Of a stretch of 64,000 nucleotides of DNA, positions 36,643-45,160 are shown one piece after another (positions within the stretch are counted from its first letter, which is position 1; every line of letters starts with the position of its first letter). The position numbers were made by a program, and so were the translations under genes. The notes beneath the pieces were generated by a model. It was not told where the DNA came from. It did no database searches and saw nothing but the letters and a program-made list of their open reading frames with translations. The stretch covers positions 2,046,001-2,110,000 of the forward strand of contig NZ_CP011503.1 in the NCBI RefSeq assembly GCF_001028665.1. Direction: 5' to 3'. Source of the DNA: Burkholderia pyrrocinia. GTDB lineage: Bacteria > Pseudomonadota > Gammaproteobacteria > Burkholderiales > Burkholderiaceae.

Positions 36643-37590
36643 ATGGATGCGTTGAGTCAACTGCTGTCGCTGGGCCGTAGCCATGTCGAACTCGACGTAC
36701 GCTGCCTGCTCGACGGGCCGTTCGCGATGCCGCACGACCCGTTGCCGCCCGGCGAGGCGGCGTTTCACCTGCTGCTGGCCGGAACGTGCCGGCTGCGTAC
36801 CGCCGACGGGCGCACGCTGCAGCTTGCCGACGGCGATTTCGTGCTGCTGCCCGCTGGCACTGCGCACGACCTGCTCGACGCGGGAGCCGGCCGGTCGCGG
36901 CCGGCCGCACCGCTGCGCGAATCGGGTGCCGCCGGCGGCGCGGTGCTGCCGGTCAAGTCGAATCTCGATCCGGCCGAACCGGGCAGCGCGAGCGTGGACC
37001 TGCTGTGCGGACGTTTCGTCTATGCGCGCGGCGCGGGCGAACTGCTGATGCGCACGCTGCCGCAGGTGCTGCACGTCGGGTTGCGCGAGGTGTCGGGGTT
37101 CGCGCCGCTGCAACTGCTGACGAGCGTGCTGCGCACCGAGGCGTCGAACGTGCAGCCGGGCGCCGGTGCGATCGTGAATGCGCTCGGCCAGGCGCTGCTC
37201 GCGTATGCGTTGCGTGCATACGGCCGCGACGCGCGCGTGCCGTCCGGCTGGCTCGCGCTCGCAGCCGATACGCGGCTCGGCCCGTCGGTCCAGGCCGTGC
37301 TGCAGGCGCCGGAGCAGCCGTGGACGGTCGAGTCGCTCGGCGACGCAGCGGCGATGTCGCGCGCGACCTATGCGCGGCATTTCCGCGAGAAGGCCGGGAT
37401 GAGCGTCGGCGCGTTCGTCGCGCAGATCCGGATGATGCACGCGTGTGCGTTGTTGCAGGACACGCAGCGCGGCCAGGCGGAGATCGGCCAGGCGGTCGGC
37501 TATCAGTCCGAGGCGGCCTTCGGCAAGGCGTTTCGCGCGGTGCTCGGCACGACGCCCGGGCGCTGGCGGCGCGCGCAGCGCGGCATGTAA
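36643..37590 (+). CDS. AraC-family transcriptional regulator with N-terminal cupin
   Basis: A 315-residue regulator. Residues about 1-180 form a cupin_6 sensor domain (FHLLLAGTCRLRT, LADGDFVLLPAGTAHDL). Residues about 215-312 contain two helix-turn-helix motifs, the second being IGQAVGYQSEAAFGKAFRAVLGTTPGRWR. It is divergent from the AhpD-like gene and probably regulates it; cupin_6 AraC proteins often control an adjacent small oxidoreductase. The effector is unknown. The start ATG 36643 follows a short A/T-rich patch. Confidence 0.87.
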   Translation: MDALSQLLSLGRSHVELDVRCLLDGPFAMPHDPLPPGEAAFHLLLAGTCRLRTADGRTLQLADGDFVLLPAGTAHDLLDAGAGRSRPAAPLRESGAAGGAVLPVKSNLDPAEPGSASVDLLCGRFVYARGAGELLMRTLPQVLHVGLREVSGFAPLQLLTSVLRTEASNVQPGAGAIVNALGQALLAYALRAYGRDARVPSGWLALAADTRLGPSVQAVLQAPEQPWTVESLGDAAAMSRATYARHFREKAGMSVGAFVAQIRMMHACALLQDTQRGQAEIGQAVGYQSEAAFGKAFRAVLGTTPGRWRRAQRGM

Positions 37591-37693
37591 GACTGCAAGC
37601 GCGGCCGTCTTGGCGCGCGCCAAAGCTGCTACCATGCGCGAAACGCAGTTCAACGAAAACGATTTCGAACAAGAAGAAAGAGAGGGCAAAGTT

Positions 37694-38137
37694 ATGAACC
37701 AGACCACCATCCAGCAGCCGTCGTTCGCATTCGTGGCCGCGTCGTGGGCCGCACTGATCGCAGGTTTCGCGGCATTCCTGATCGGTCTCTGGAACGCCGG
37801 CATGCAGCTCAACGAGAAGGGCTACTACTTCACCGTGCTGGTGTTCGGCCTCTATGCGGCGATCTCGCTGCAGAAAAGCGTCCGCGACCGCGCGGAAGGC
37901 ATTCCCGTCACCGGTATCTACTACGGCATCAGCTGGATCGCACTGCTGCTGTCGATCGCGCTGCTGGTCGTCGGCCTCTTCAACGCGACGCTGCAGTTGA
38001 GCGAGAAGGGCTTCTACGCGATGTCGTTCGTGCTCGCGCTGTTCGGCGCGGTGGCCGTGCAGAAGAACACGCGCGACCTGCAGAACGCGAAGCCGCGTTA
38101 CACCGACGCCGATTCCGCGACGTCCGTCCAGGAGTAA
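37694..38137 (+). CDS. YiaA/YiaB-type inner-membrane protein (tandem YiaAB domains)
   Basis: A 147-residue membrane protein with four predicted helices arranged as two related two-helix units. Each unit pairs a WAALIAGFAAFLIGLWNA-like helix with an LVFGLYAAISLQKSVRDR-like helix ending in a Q-K-x-x-R-D motif (QKSVRDR and QKNTRD). This is the YiaAB double-helix domain seen in Enterobacteria and Burkholderia; its function is unknown. GGGCAAAG precedes ATG 37694. It is separated by about 140 bases from the following GT2 cluster and is probably independent. Confidence 0.8.
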   Translation: MNQTTIQQPSFAFVAASWAALIAGFAAFLIGLWNAGMQLNEKGYYFTVLVFGLYAAISLQKSVRDRAEGIPVTGIYYGISWIALLLSIALLVVGLFNATLQLSEKGFYAMSFVLALFGAVAVQKNTRDLQNAKPRYTDADSATSVQE

Positions 38138-38276
38138 CGGCACGCGGAGCGGGCGCCCGCCGGGGCCGCCCGGTTCGCGACGACATCCGCGGCGCCCTGC
38201 ATTCGCCGGCGCGCCGCATGCTCCCCGTCCTTTCGTTTCATCCATGCCGCTGCGCATGACGATGGAGATATTCAGG

Positions 38277-39347
38277 ATGCCAGACATCATGGAAACTGCA
38301 CCGCGCGAGAGCACGGCCTTGGCCGCCCGTGCCGTGGCCGCGAAGGCCGCGCTCGTGCTGGAGACGAACAACCTGCGCGGCGGCGCCGGCCTCGCACAGG
38401 CCGTCGACAGCCTGAAGCGCCTCGTGTCGGCGCTGTCGAAGCAGACCGTGCCGCCCGCGGCACTCGCGCAATGGATCATCACGCACGACGGCCTGCCTGC
38501 CGATGCGTGCGCGCAGATCGCCGCGCTGGCAGGCCGCCCGATCGACTTCGTCGAGATCGGCGCGAGCACCGGCTACTACGATGCGAAGAACGACGGTTTC
38601 GATCGCGTCGACGCGGCGCGCTGCGACATCGTCGTGTTCGCCGATGCCGATTGCCGGCCGGCCGACGACTGGCTCGAGCATCTGCTCGCGCCGTTCGCTC
38701 GCGAGGCGGACGACGCGCCCGTCGCGGTGGCGGGGCGGACCAGCTATGCGCCGAACGTGCTCGGCATCGCGCTGACGTCGATCGATTTCATGTATTTCCC
38801 GAGCCCGCTGCGCGACGGCGCGACGCGCAACTTCTACGCGAACAACGTCGCGTTCCGGCGCGACGTGTTCGCACAATTCCGCTACGAGCCGCTCGACGGC
38901 GTCTATCGCGCGCATTGCCAGGTGATGGGGCTGCGGATGCAGGCGGCCGGCGTGGCCGTCGAGTTCGCACCGGCCGCGCACACCGAGCATCGGCTGCCGG
39001 ACACGCATCGCGAATCGCTGAAGCTGCGCTGGATGCGTGGCGAGGACAGCGTCGGGCTGACGCCGTATCTCGTGAACGCATACCTGCCGCGCCAATGGCA
39101 GTGGCTCGGCCGCAGCGGCCCGCTCGGCCCGTTCTGCGTGATGGCGATGCGGCTCGGCTACAGCCTGCGCGCGCTCGATCGCCAGCAACTGCCGCGGCTT
39201 GGCGCCGCTCGCTATCTCGCGGCTGTCGGCGTCACGATCGCCGCGTCCGCCGTCGATACGCTCGGCGCGCTCGCGCGCGGTTTCGGGCTCGCGGGACGTG
39301 CATCGGGCCGACGCGATCTCGACGCACTGTCCTATCACCGTCATTGA
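38277..39347 (+). CDS. Glycosyltransferase family 2-like protein
   Basis: A GT-A-type enzyme of about 356 residues. The nucleotide and metal site is DIVVFADADCRPADDWLEHL, with DAD as the metal-binding triplet. An acceptor-side motif AHTEHRLPDTHRESLKLRWMRGED follows, and the C-terminus is weakly hydrophobic (LAAVGVTIAASAVDTLGAL), suggesting membrane contact. Several in-frame ATGs occur (38244 to 38289). 38277 is chosen as a compromise because the family core begins soon after, but the ribosome site is poor. It heads a rightward cluster of lipid- and sugar-related genes. Confidence 0.75.
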   Translation: MPDIMETAPRESTALAARAVAAKAALVLETNNLRGGAGLAQAVDSLKRLVSALSKQTVPPAALAQWIITHDGLPADACAQIAALAGRPIDFVEIGASTGYYDAKNDGFDRVDAARCDIVVFADADCRPADDWLEHLLAPFAREADDAPVAVAGRTSYAPNVLGIALTSIDFMYFPSPLRDGATRNFYANNVAFRRDVFAQFRYEPLDGVYRAHCQVMGLRMQAAGVAVEFAPAAHTEHRLPDTHRESLKLRWMRGEDSVGLTPYLVNAYLPRQWQWLGRSGPLGPFCVMAMRLGYSLRALDRQQLPRLGAARYLAAVGVTIAASAVDTLGALARGFGLAGRASGRRDLDALSYHRH

Positions 39348-39413
39348 AACGGCGCCGCGCATCGCGGCGCCACCACGGCACTCCGACAACCCGCCTCCAT
39401 CCCGACGACGACC

Positions 39414-40430
39414 ATGCCCTCATTCGCCACCCGTGTTGCCTGCCTCGCCCTGTTTGCCGCCAGCGCCGGCGCCCATGCCGCGCCGGTCGATCACGCGGGG
39501 CGCGGGATCGTCCACTTCGCGTCGCAAAGCGGCTGCCCGTTCGCGAACGCGGCCGCGATGGACTGCAATCGCGTCGCGCTCGATGCGCCCGAGGTTCACG
39601 CGAGCATCGATACCGATGCGCACGCGATCGTCTTTTCGAGCGATGCGAATCGCCGCACGAAGGACGTGCTCGGCGACGTGCTGCTGCAGGGCACGGGTGT
39701 CGACGGTGATGGCCGGCGCGTGCCGTTGAGCGTGCACGTGCTGCTGCGTCGCGACGGTGCGAAATGGGATCGCGACGTGTACGTCCATGCGCCCGTGCAT
39801 GGCAAGTTCACCGACGTCCGGATCGATCCGTATCGCGTGCGCGTGAAGGAGGGCGACGGCGAGCGCGACATCCTCACGCCGGACGAAACGCTTGCGCTGT
39901 TCGCGCATCCGTCGCTGGCGTCTCGGCTCGCGCGGCATCTGGTGAAGGTGAGCGCGACCGATCCGAAGCAGCCGTCCGCCGACGACATCACGATCGCGCT
40001 CGGCGTCGGCGGCCTGACGAAGTCGGTCGCGCGCGCGAGCTTCACGTCGAACGCGCCGCACGATGCGGACGTCGATCGCGCACTCGCGGCCGGCACGTGG
40101 TCGATTCGTTTCGAGGCACTGAGCAACCACATTCCGGTGTGGGTCGCGCAGCGCGAGCTGTTCCTGTTCGGTCTCGACGGCAGCGCGCTTTTGAAGGAGG
40201 TGCGCGAGCGCGGCTTCAGGAAGAACGACCGGATCGAGTTCGGCGCGCGCGACGGCAACGGCTATCTGCGCGTGAACGGCCGCGAGGAGGCATTCGCGGG
40301 GGCGGCCGCGTCCGCGCATGCGTTCATGCAGGAAAGCTTCGTCGGCCTGATTCTCGGCTGGCGTCGCGATCCGGCTGCTGCGGCGGCAGCCGCGACGAAA
40401 TCGGCGTCCGCACGAGGCGTGCCGGCATGA
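39414..40430 (+). CDS. Secreted protein of unknown function
   Basis: A 338-residue protein with a clear Sec signal (VACLALFAASAGAHA, cleavage near residue 22). The mature part opens with a Cys-containing segment (HFASQSGCPFANAAAMDC) that could form a disulfide. I recognise no catalytic motif or repeat. The middle is Val/Asp-rich and beta-like, while residues about 225-310 contain TWSIRFEALSNHIPVW and a helix-rich stretch. It overlaps the ferritin-like gene by four bases (ATGA), so it belongs to the same operon and probably acts in the periplasm with the other products. Confidence 0.6.
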   Translation: MPSFATRVACLALFAASAGAHAAPVDHAGRGIVHFASQSGCPFANAAAMDCNRVALDAPEVHASIDTDAHAIVFSSDANRRTKDVLGDVLLQGTGVDGDGRRVPLSVHVLLRRDGAKWDRDVYVHAPVHGKFTDVRIDPYRVRVKEGDGERDILTPDETLALFAHPSLASRLARHLVKVSATDPKQPSADDITIALGVGGLTKSVARASFTSNAPHDADVDRALAAGTWSIRFEALSNHIPVWVAQRELFLFGLDGSALLKEVRERGFRKNDRIEFGARDGNGYLRVNGREEAFAGAAASAHAFMQESFVGLILGWRRDPAAAAAAATKSASARGVPA

Positions 40431-41173
40431 CCGCGGCAGGCGAACTGCCCGCGTCGCCGGCGACGCACGGCGAGCGCTTCGACTGTCTCGATGCGCCCGT
40501 GCCGTACGGCGCGGCGCGGGTACGTGCGTATCTCGTCGATCGCATCAAGCGGGCGGCGATCCGGCAGCTTCATCGCAGCACGCATGGCGAGCGCTGGATG
40601 CTGCGCATGTACCTGATCGGCGAAGAAGCGACCGAGTGCGCGCTGCACGACGACTGGACCGGACAGCCGCCGGACTGGCTCGCGCCGCGGATCGAGCAGC
40701 ATCTCGCGGACGAGCGACGCCACGCGGCCGCGTTTGCCGACGCGCTGCGCGTGCGCGGTGTCGCGGCTTCGGCGGAGCCGCACGCGCCCGACTGGCTGAG
40801 CCGGCGCAAGATCATGCGGTGGCGCCGGCTCGCGCAGCGCTACGCGCCGCATTTCGCGCAAGGCGTGCTCGTGCCGGCCTATGCGACGGGCCTGTGCGCG
40901 GAACAGATGGCGATGCGCGTGCTCGCGCGCCACTGCGCGACGATCGGCGACGCGCATCCGCTGTATCCGCTGCTCGCGCGCGTGCTCGCCGACGAAACGC
41001 GGCACGTCCGGCTCTGTTCGGACACGCTGCGCCGTCTCGTTGCGCCGTCCGAGGCGGCGCATCTCGCCGCGTTGCTGGACGAGATCCGCGCGATCGAAGC
41101 CGGCTTCGGCGTGACGGGTGCGCTGGCGATGTACGCGGCCGGATGGATCCAGTCGCTTCGTCCGCGCGCATGA
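40427..41173 (+). CDS. Ferritin-like diiron protein
   Basis: A 248-residue all-helical protein with two sets of carboxylate-His ligands expected of a ferritin-like diiron site. The first is IGEEATECALH, then ADERRHAAAF; the second is LCAEQMAMRVLARH, then ADETRHVRLCSDTL. These paired Glu and DExRH motifs resemble diiron oxygenases and rubrerythrin-like proteins more than iron-storage ferritins. It is translationally coupled at both ends (ATGA upstream, ATGATGA downstream). In this operon it could oxidise a lipid or sugar intermediate, possibly with the desaturase encoded 1.8 kb downstream. No substrate can be named. Confidence 0.72.
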   Translation: MTAAGELPASPATHGERFDCLDAPVPYGAARVRAYLVDRIKRAAIRQLHRSTHGERWMLRMYLIGEEATECALHDDWTGQPPDWLAPRIEQHLADERRHAAAFADALRVRGVAASAEPHAPDWLSRRKIMRWRRLAQRYAPHFAQGVLVPAYATGLCAEQMAMRVLARHCATIGDAHPLYPLLARVLADETRHVRLCSDTLRRLVAPSEAAHLAALLDEIRAIEAGFGVTGALAMYAAGWIQSLRPRA

Positions 41174-42327
41174 TGCCGCGGATCGTCTATCTCGCGACGG
41201 CCGACGCGCGCGGCCACCTGATGCGCGCGCAACTGCTCGTGCATGCGTTGCGCAAGGCCGGCGCGCAGGTCGATGTGCTGACGACGTCCGATGCGGGGCA
41301 GGCATTCCTGTCCGCGTTCGGCATCGACGCTCCCGTGCTGTCCCGTCACTACGCGGTGCAGTTCGACGCGCGGCAGAACATGCTGCGCGACGCGACCGAT
41401 CGCAATGTCGCGCACTACGTATTCCGGCCGACGCGCATGCTGCGCGACATCGCGCGGCTGCGTGCGATCGTTCGCGATGCCGAGCTCGTGATCAACGACT
41501 CGTTTCATCCGGCGCTGCTGTTCATGGGCGCGGTGCCGGGTTGGCGGCGCCGCATCGTTCATGTGTATGGCGGCAGCCTGCGCCGTGCGCTGACGGAGAA
41601 TTTCGACGCACGGTTGCCGCGCACGCTGGCGCGTGCGTTTGCGCGGATCGTCGACTGGCAGATCGATTCGGCGCTGTGCTGCATCGAACACGACTTTGCG
41701 TACGAGGTGGCCGGCGATGCGCCGCGATCGTGCAGGCATTGCCGGTTGCCGACGCCGGTGCCGGTCGTTGGCGAACTGCCGGCATCGGAGCCGGCTGCCG
41801 CCGCTGTTTATCTGAATCCGCATTTTCGTGATGTTGCGCTCGCCGATGCGCTGTCGGCCGGCATGCACGACGCGGGGCTCGCCGCGCACCGCGTGGGCGA
41901 GGGCTACGCCGGGCACGACGGCTGGACCGGCGTCGATACCGACTGGGCGATGCGTGCCGCATACGCGCCGCTGATCGTGTCTGCGCCGGGGATGGCCGCG
42001 CTGTCGATCGCGCGCGTGTATCGCCGCCCGATCCTGCTCGTGCTGACCGATCAGCCCGAGCAGGCGAGCAATGCCGCGCGTGCGGCACGTCTGCAACTCG
42101 TGCATCGCGTCGTCACGTGGCGCGGCGATGCGGCTGCGTTCCGGCAGGAGGTCGCGCACGCCGCAGCCGACCTGATGCGCAGTCCGGGCACGCCGGCAGG
42201 AACGATGGCCGGACGTGAGCATGCGCGTGCGCGCGTGGATGCATGGACGTCACGCATTCTCGCGCTGCGTCCGCATGCGCGGATGGCCGAAGCGGATCCC
42301 CGATGCGAGGCGCCGGTTCCGCGATGA
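41170..42327 (+). CDS. GT-B glycosyltransferase (GT28/MurG-like)
   Basis: A 385-residue protein with an N-terminal Rossmann strand and His/Gly loop (IVYLATADARGHLMRAQLLVHAL). Its overall two-domain layout is that of GT28 and related enzymes. The C-terminal donor-side segment is LIVSAPGMAALSIARVYRRPILLVLTDQPEQASNA, equivalent to the region where MurG-like enzymes recognise the UDP-sugar and select an exposed Glu. A possible metal-binding SCRHC sits near residue 195. It overlaps both neighbours by four bases. It likely glycosylates a lipid carrier or lipid product at the inner membrane (inference). Confidence 0.72.
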   Translation: MMPRIVYLATADARGHLMRAQLLVHALRKAGAQVDVLTTSDAGQAFLSAFGIDAPVLSRHYAVQFDARQNMLRDATDRNVAHYVFRPTRMLRDIARLRAIVRDAELVINDSFHPALLFMGAVPGWRRRIVHVYGGSLRRALTENFDARLPRTLARAFARIVDWQIDSALCCIEHDFAYEVAGDAPRSCRHCRLPTPVPVVGELPASEPAAAAVYLNPHFRDVALADALSAGMHDAGLAAHRVGEGYAGHDGWTGVDTDWAMRAAYAPLIVSAPGMAALSIARVYRRPILLVLTDQPEQASNAARAARLQLVHRVVTWRGDAAAFRQEVAHAAADLMRSPGTPAGTMAGREHARARVDAWTSRILALRPHARMAEADPRCEAPVPR

Positions 42328-42941
42328 ACACATTGTCGCTTCGTGACGATCGCCGGCCTGATATCCGGCAGATGCTGGCCGCGACGTTCGGCATGGCCGC
42401 GGGCCTTGCGATCTTCTTTCTGCTGGAGCGCAGCGTCACGCCGCGCTACGTGTTCGCCACGCCGATCGATGCGCGGGTTCCGTTCATCGCATGGTCGTGG
42501 TTCGTCTATGTCGGCTTCTTTCCGTTCGTGATTGCACTTGCCGCATATGCGCGGCCGCCCGCGTTCGCCGCGTTCAAGGAGGCCGTGCTGATCGCGTTCG
42601 TGCTCGGTGTCGTCTGCTTCCTGCTGTTTCCGGAAGCCGTGCCGCGGCCGGACGTCGCGGAGATCGGCAATACGTTCGTGCGCCACCGTCTCGCGCGCAT
42701 GTGGCAGCTCGATCTCGCGGCCAACGGTTTTCCGAGCCTGCATGTCGCGGTGACGTGCGTCGCTTGGCGGATGCTGACGGACCGGCGCCGGCTCGCGGCG
42801 GCAGCGATCGGCCTGCTGATCTGCGCGTCGACGCTGACGCTCAAGCAGCATACGGTCGCCGACGTATTGGGCGGTGTCGCGCTCGCGATGGTCAGCGCGT
42901 TGTGGGTCGAGCGGCGTTCGCTGCGCAGGAGGCTCGCGTGA
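42324..42941 (+). CDS. PAP2-superfamily membrane phosphatase/transferase
   Basis: A 205-residue polytopic membrane protein with about five helices. The PAP2 core is visible near the C-terminus: NGFPSLHVAV (SxxH motif) and KQHTVADVLGG (His and Asp of the last motif). It thus resembles lipid phosphate phosphatases and inositol-phosphoceramide-type transferases that act on phospholipid or polyprenyl-phosphate head groups. ATG 42324 overlaps the previous stop (ATGA). Upstream in-frame ATGs at 42243 and 42303 are considered unused. The desaturase gene follows with a GTGA overlap. Confidence 0.8.
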   Translation: MNTLSLRDDRRPDIRQMLAATFGMAAGLAIFFLLERSVTPRYVFATPIDARVPFIAWSWFVYVGFFPFVIALAAYARPPAFAAFKEAVLIAFVLGVVCFLLFPEAVPRPDVAEIGNTFVRHRLARMWQLDLAANGFPSLHVAVTCVAWRMLTDRRRLAAAAIGLLICASTLTLKQHTVADVLGGVALAMVSALWVERRSLRRRLA

Positions 42942-43885
42942 CGGATGTCCATGTTCATCATGCCGGCCAGAACGCCCGGCTCGCACAGTTCGTGCCCGAT
43001 CCCGCGCTGTTTCGCGTGAACGCGTCGCGTGTCGGTGCGGCGCTGGCCGGCGACTGGTTGATGATTGTCGCTGCGTTCGCGGTGGCGACCGCGTTCCCGC
43101 ATCCGCTCGTCTACGCGTTTGCCGCAATCGTGATCGCGCGCAGCCAGCTTGCGCTCGCGGTCATGATGCACGAAGGCGCGCACGGGTTGCTGGCACGGAA
43201 CCGGCGCGTCAACGACGTACTGGGCCAGTTGCTCGCGGCTGGCCCGCTGTGGCTGTCGCTGCGCACGTATCGTGCGGGCCATCTGAAGCACCATCGCGCG
43301 CCGATGCAGCCGGACGATCCCGTCGCGCTGCTGTTCGGCGTGCACGACTATCCGCTGACGCGCGGGCGGCTGATCGGCCGCCTGCTCGCGTACGCGTGCG
43401 GGATCGGCTACGTGACGAGCGTCGTGAAGCTCGCGCGCGGTGAATTTGCGCATGCGTTGCCGAAGGTCGGGAAATCGCGTGCCTATGCGGCATGGGAAGT
43501 CGCGTCGATGCTGTCCGGCAACGGCTTGCTGTTCGGCGCGCTCGCGCTGGCCGGGCATCCGCTGCTGTACGTCGGGCTGTGGGTCGTGCCGTCCGTCACG
43601 CTGTTGCCGCTCGCCGGGCAGGTGCGCGCGATTTTCGAACACGCGGGGCTGCCGGCTTGCGACGACCAGAGTCGCAACGCGCGCACGATCGGCCGGCGTT
43701 CGTGGCAGACGTTCCTGTTCGGCCCGCACGCGATTCATTTCCATATCGAACATCATCTGTTCACGCGGATGCCGTTCCACAACCTGCCGGTCGTACACCG
43801 GCAGCTTGCGCAGCTGCAGTTGCTGCCCGACGGCAACCTGTACGCCGGGTACGGTGCTGTGCTGCGGGACGTGAGCGTGCGCTGA
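42938..43885 (+). CDS. Membrane fatty-acid desaturase
   Basis: A 315-residue integral-membrane diiron enzyme with the three His boxes of the desaturase/hydroxylase superfamily: HEGAH, HLKHH and HIEHH. Hydrophobic helices lie between them (LMIVAAFAVATAF, LLYVGLWVVPSVTLLPL). It starts at GTG 42938, overlapping the PAP2 stop. Its length fits acyl-lipid desaturases or ceramide-type hydroxylases rather than soluble acyl-ACP desaturases. In context it would modify an acyl chain of the lipid handled by the neighbouring PAP2 and glycosyltransferase proteins. Confidence 0.83.
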   Translation: MTDVHVHHAGQNARLAQFVPDPALFRVNASRVGAALAGDWLMIVAAFAVATAFPHPLVYAFAAIVIARSQLALAVMMHEGAHGLLARNRRVNDVLGQLLAAGPLWLSLRTYRAGHLKHHRAPMQPDDPVALLFGVHDYPLTRGRLIGRLLAYACGIGYVTSVVKLARGEFAHALPKVGKSRAYAAWEVASMLSGNGLLFGALALAGHPLLYVGLWVVPSVTLLPLAGQVRAIFEHAGLPACDDQSRNARTIGRRSWQTFLFGPHAIHFHIEHHLFTRMPFHNLPVVHRQLAQLQLLPDGNLYAGYGAVLRDVSVR

Positions 43886-43928
43886 CGCATCGTTCGATGC
43901 CGCGTGACCATTTTCCGGGAGTAAAAGA

Positions 43929-45083
43929 GTGAGAGTCGATTTCAAGCCGCGGGTGCTGCACCGGGCCGTGCTTTCCGTGGCGCTTGCGATGCTGGCGGCC
44001 GGCGCGTGTGCGCAGACGGAGCCCGCCGCGACGACGGCCGCGACGCCTCCTGCGCCGGCCGTCATTGCGGTCGGTAACGGGCCGGCCGGCATGGCGTTCG
44101 GGCCGGACGGCAAGCGGCTGTACGTCACCAGTAACAGCGACAACACCGTCGCAGTGATCGATGTGGCGGTCGGGCAGCGCATGCGCGACCTCGGCGAGCG
44201 ACCGGCCAAGGCGGTGAAGGATGGTTGTCCCGACAATTTCTGCCGCGGGATGGGGGCGACGGGCATCGCGATCGCGGCCGACGAGCGCCATGCGTATGTC
44301 AGTTCGATGCGTCCCGATTCGCTCGCGAAGCTCGACCTCGACAGCGGGCATGTCGACGGCGTCGCGAAGGTGCAGCGCTTTCCGCAGGCGGTCGCGATAT
44401 CGCCGGATGGCACGCGCGCGTACGTGCTGAACGTGGTCGCCAACTCGGTATCCGTCGTCGATCTCGCGACGTTCCGCTCGCTCGGTAAGCCGATCGCGCT
44501 GAGCGGCGGGAACGCCGGCAACCAGCCGTTCGGACGGCCTGCCGCGCTCGCGCTGTCGGCAGACGGACGGCGCCTGTTCGTCACGAACGGCGTGGCGGGC
44601 GGCATCGACGCATTCGATACGCAGACGCGCGCGCAGGTCGGCACGATCGCCGATGCGGACGCGTTCGACGTGGCGGTCGAACCGGGCTCCGGCGACCTGG
44701 TCGCGCTGTTTCGCGACGGCATCGCGGCCTACGACGCGAACACGCTGAAGCCGCGCCAGGCCGCCCAGTATTGCCGCGCGCTGACGAGCTACCAATTCGC
44801 GTTCAGCCCGGACGGTCGCCTGGTCGCGCTCAGCCTGCCGCAGGAGAACACGGTGCTGGTCGCCGATCGTGCAACGGGCATGTTGCGCGCCGCCTACCGC
44901 ACCGGCGAATGGCCGCTTGCGCTGGCGTTCAATCCGGACGGCAGCCGGCTCGCGGTGCTCAATGCGAGCCAGGCCGGCAGCGTGTCGCTGTTCGATGTAC
45001 GCGATCCGGGGCGGCTGGCCGACTATGTGGCCGCCAGCGGCGAGCTGTTCTGTCGGCCGGCCGCGCAGGCCGCGGCGCAATGA
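43929..45083 (+). CDS. Periplasmic YncE-like beta-propeller protein
   Basis: A 384-residue protein starting at GTG 43929 with GGGAG eight bases upstream. It has a signal peptide (VLSVALAMLAAGACA, cleavage near residue 28). The mature protein consists of repeated YVTN-type blades: PAGMAFGPDGKRLYVTSNSD, HAYVSSMRPDSLAKLDLDSG, PDGTRAYVLNVVANSVSVVDL and others to the end. Such seven-bladed propellers are common as periplasmic binding or scaffold modules. It follows the desaturase by 43 bases and precedes another propeller protein, so a shared role is likely. Confidence 0.78.
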   Translation: MRVDFKPRVLHRAVLSVALAMLAAGACAQTEPAATTAATPPAPAVIAVGNGPAGMAFGPDGKRLYVTSNSDNTVAVIDVAVGQRMRDLGERPAKAVKDGCPDNFCRGMGATGIAIAADERHAYVSSMRPDSLAKLDLDSGHVDGVAKVQRFPQAVAISPDGTRAYVLNVVANSVSVVDLATFRSLGKPIALSGGNAGNQPFGRPAALALSADGRRLFVTNGVAGGIDAFDTQTRAQVGTIADADAFDVAVEPGSGDLVALFRDGIAAYDANTLKPRQAAQYCRALTSYQFAFSPDGRLVALSLPQENTVLVADRATGMLRAAYRTGEWPLALAFNPDGSRLAVLNASQAGSVSLFDVRDPGRLADYVAASGELFCRPAAQAAAQ

Positions 45084-45160
45084 ATGACAGGAACCGGCCG
45101 GCTTGCCCGCGCAATGCGCGGGCCAGCAGTCGGCGCGAACGGAATGGCAAGGAGAGGAAG

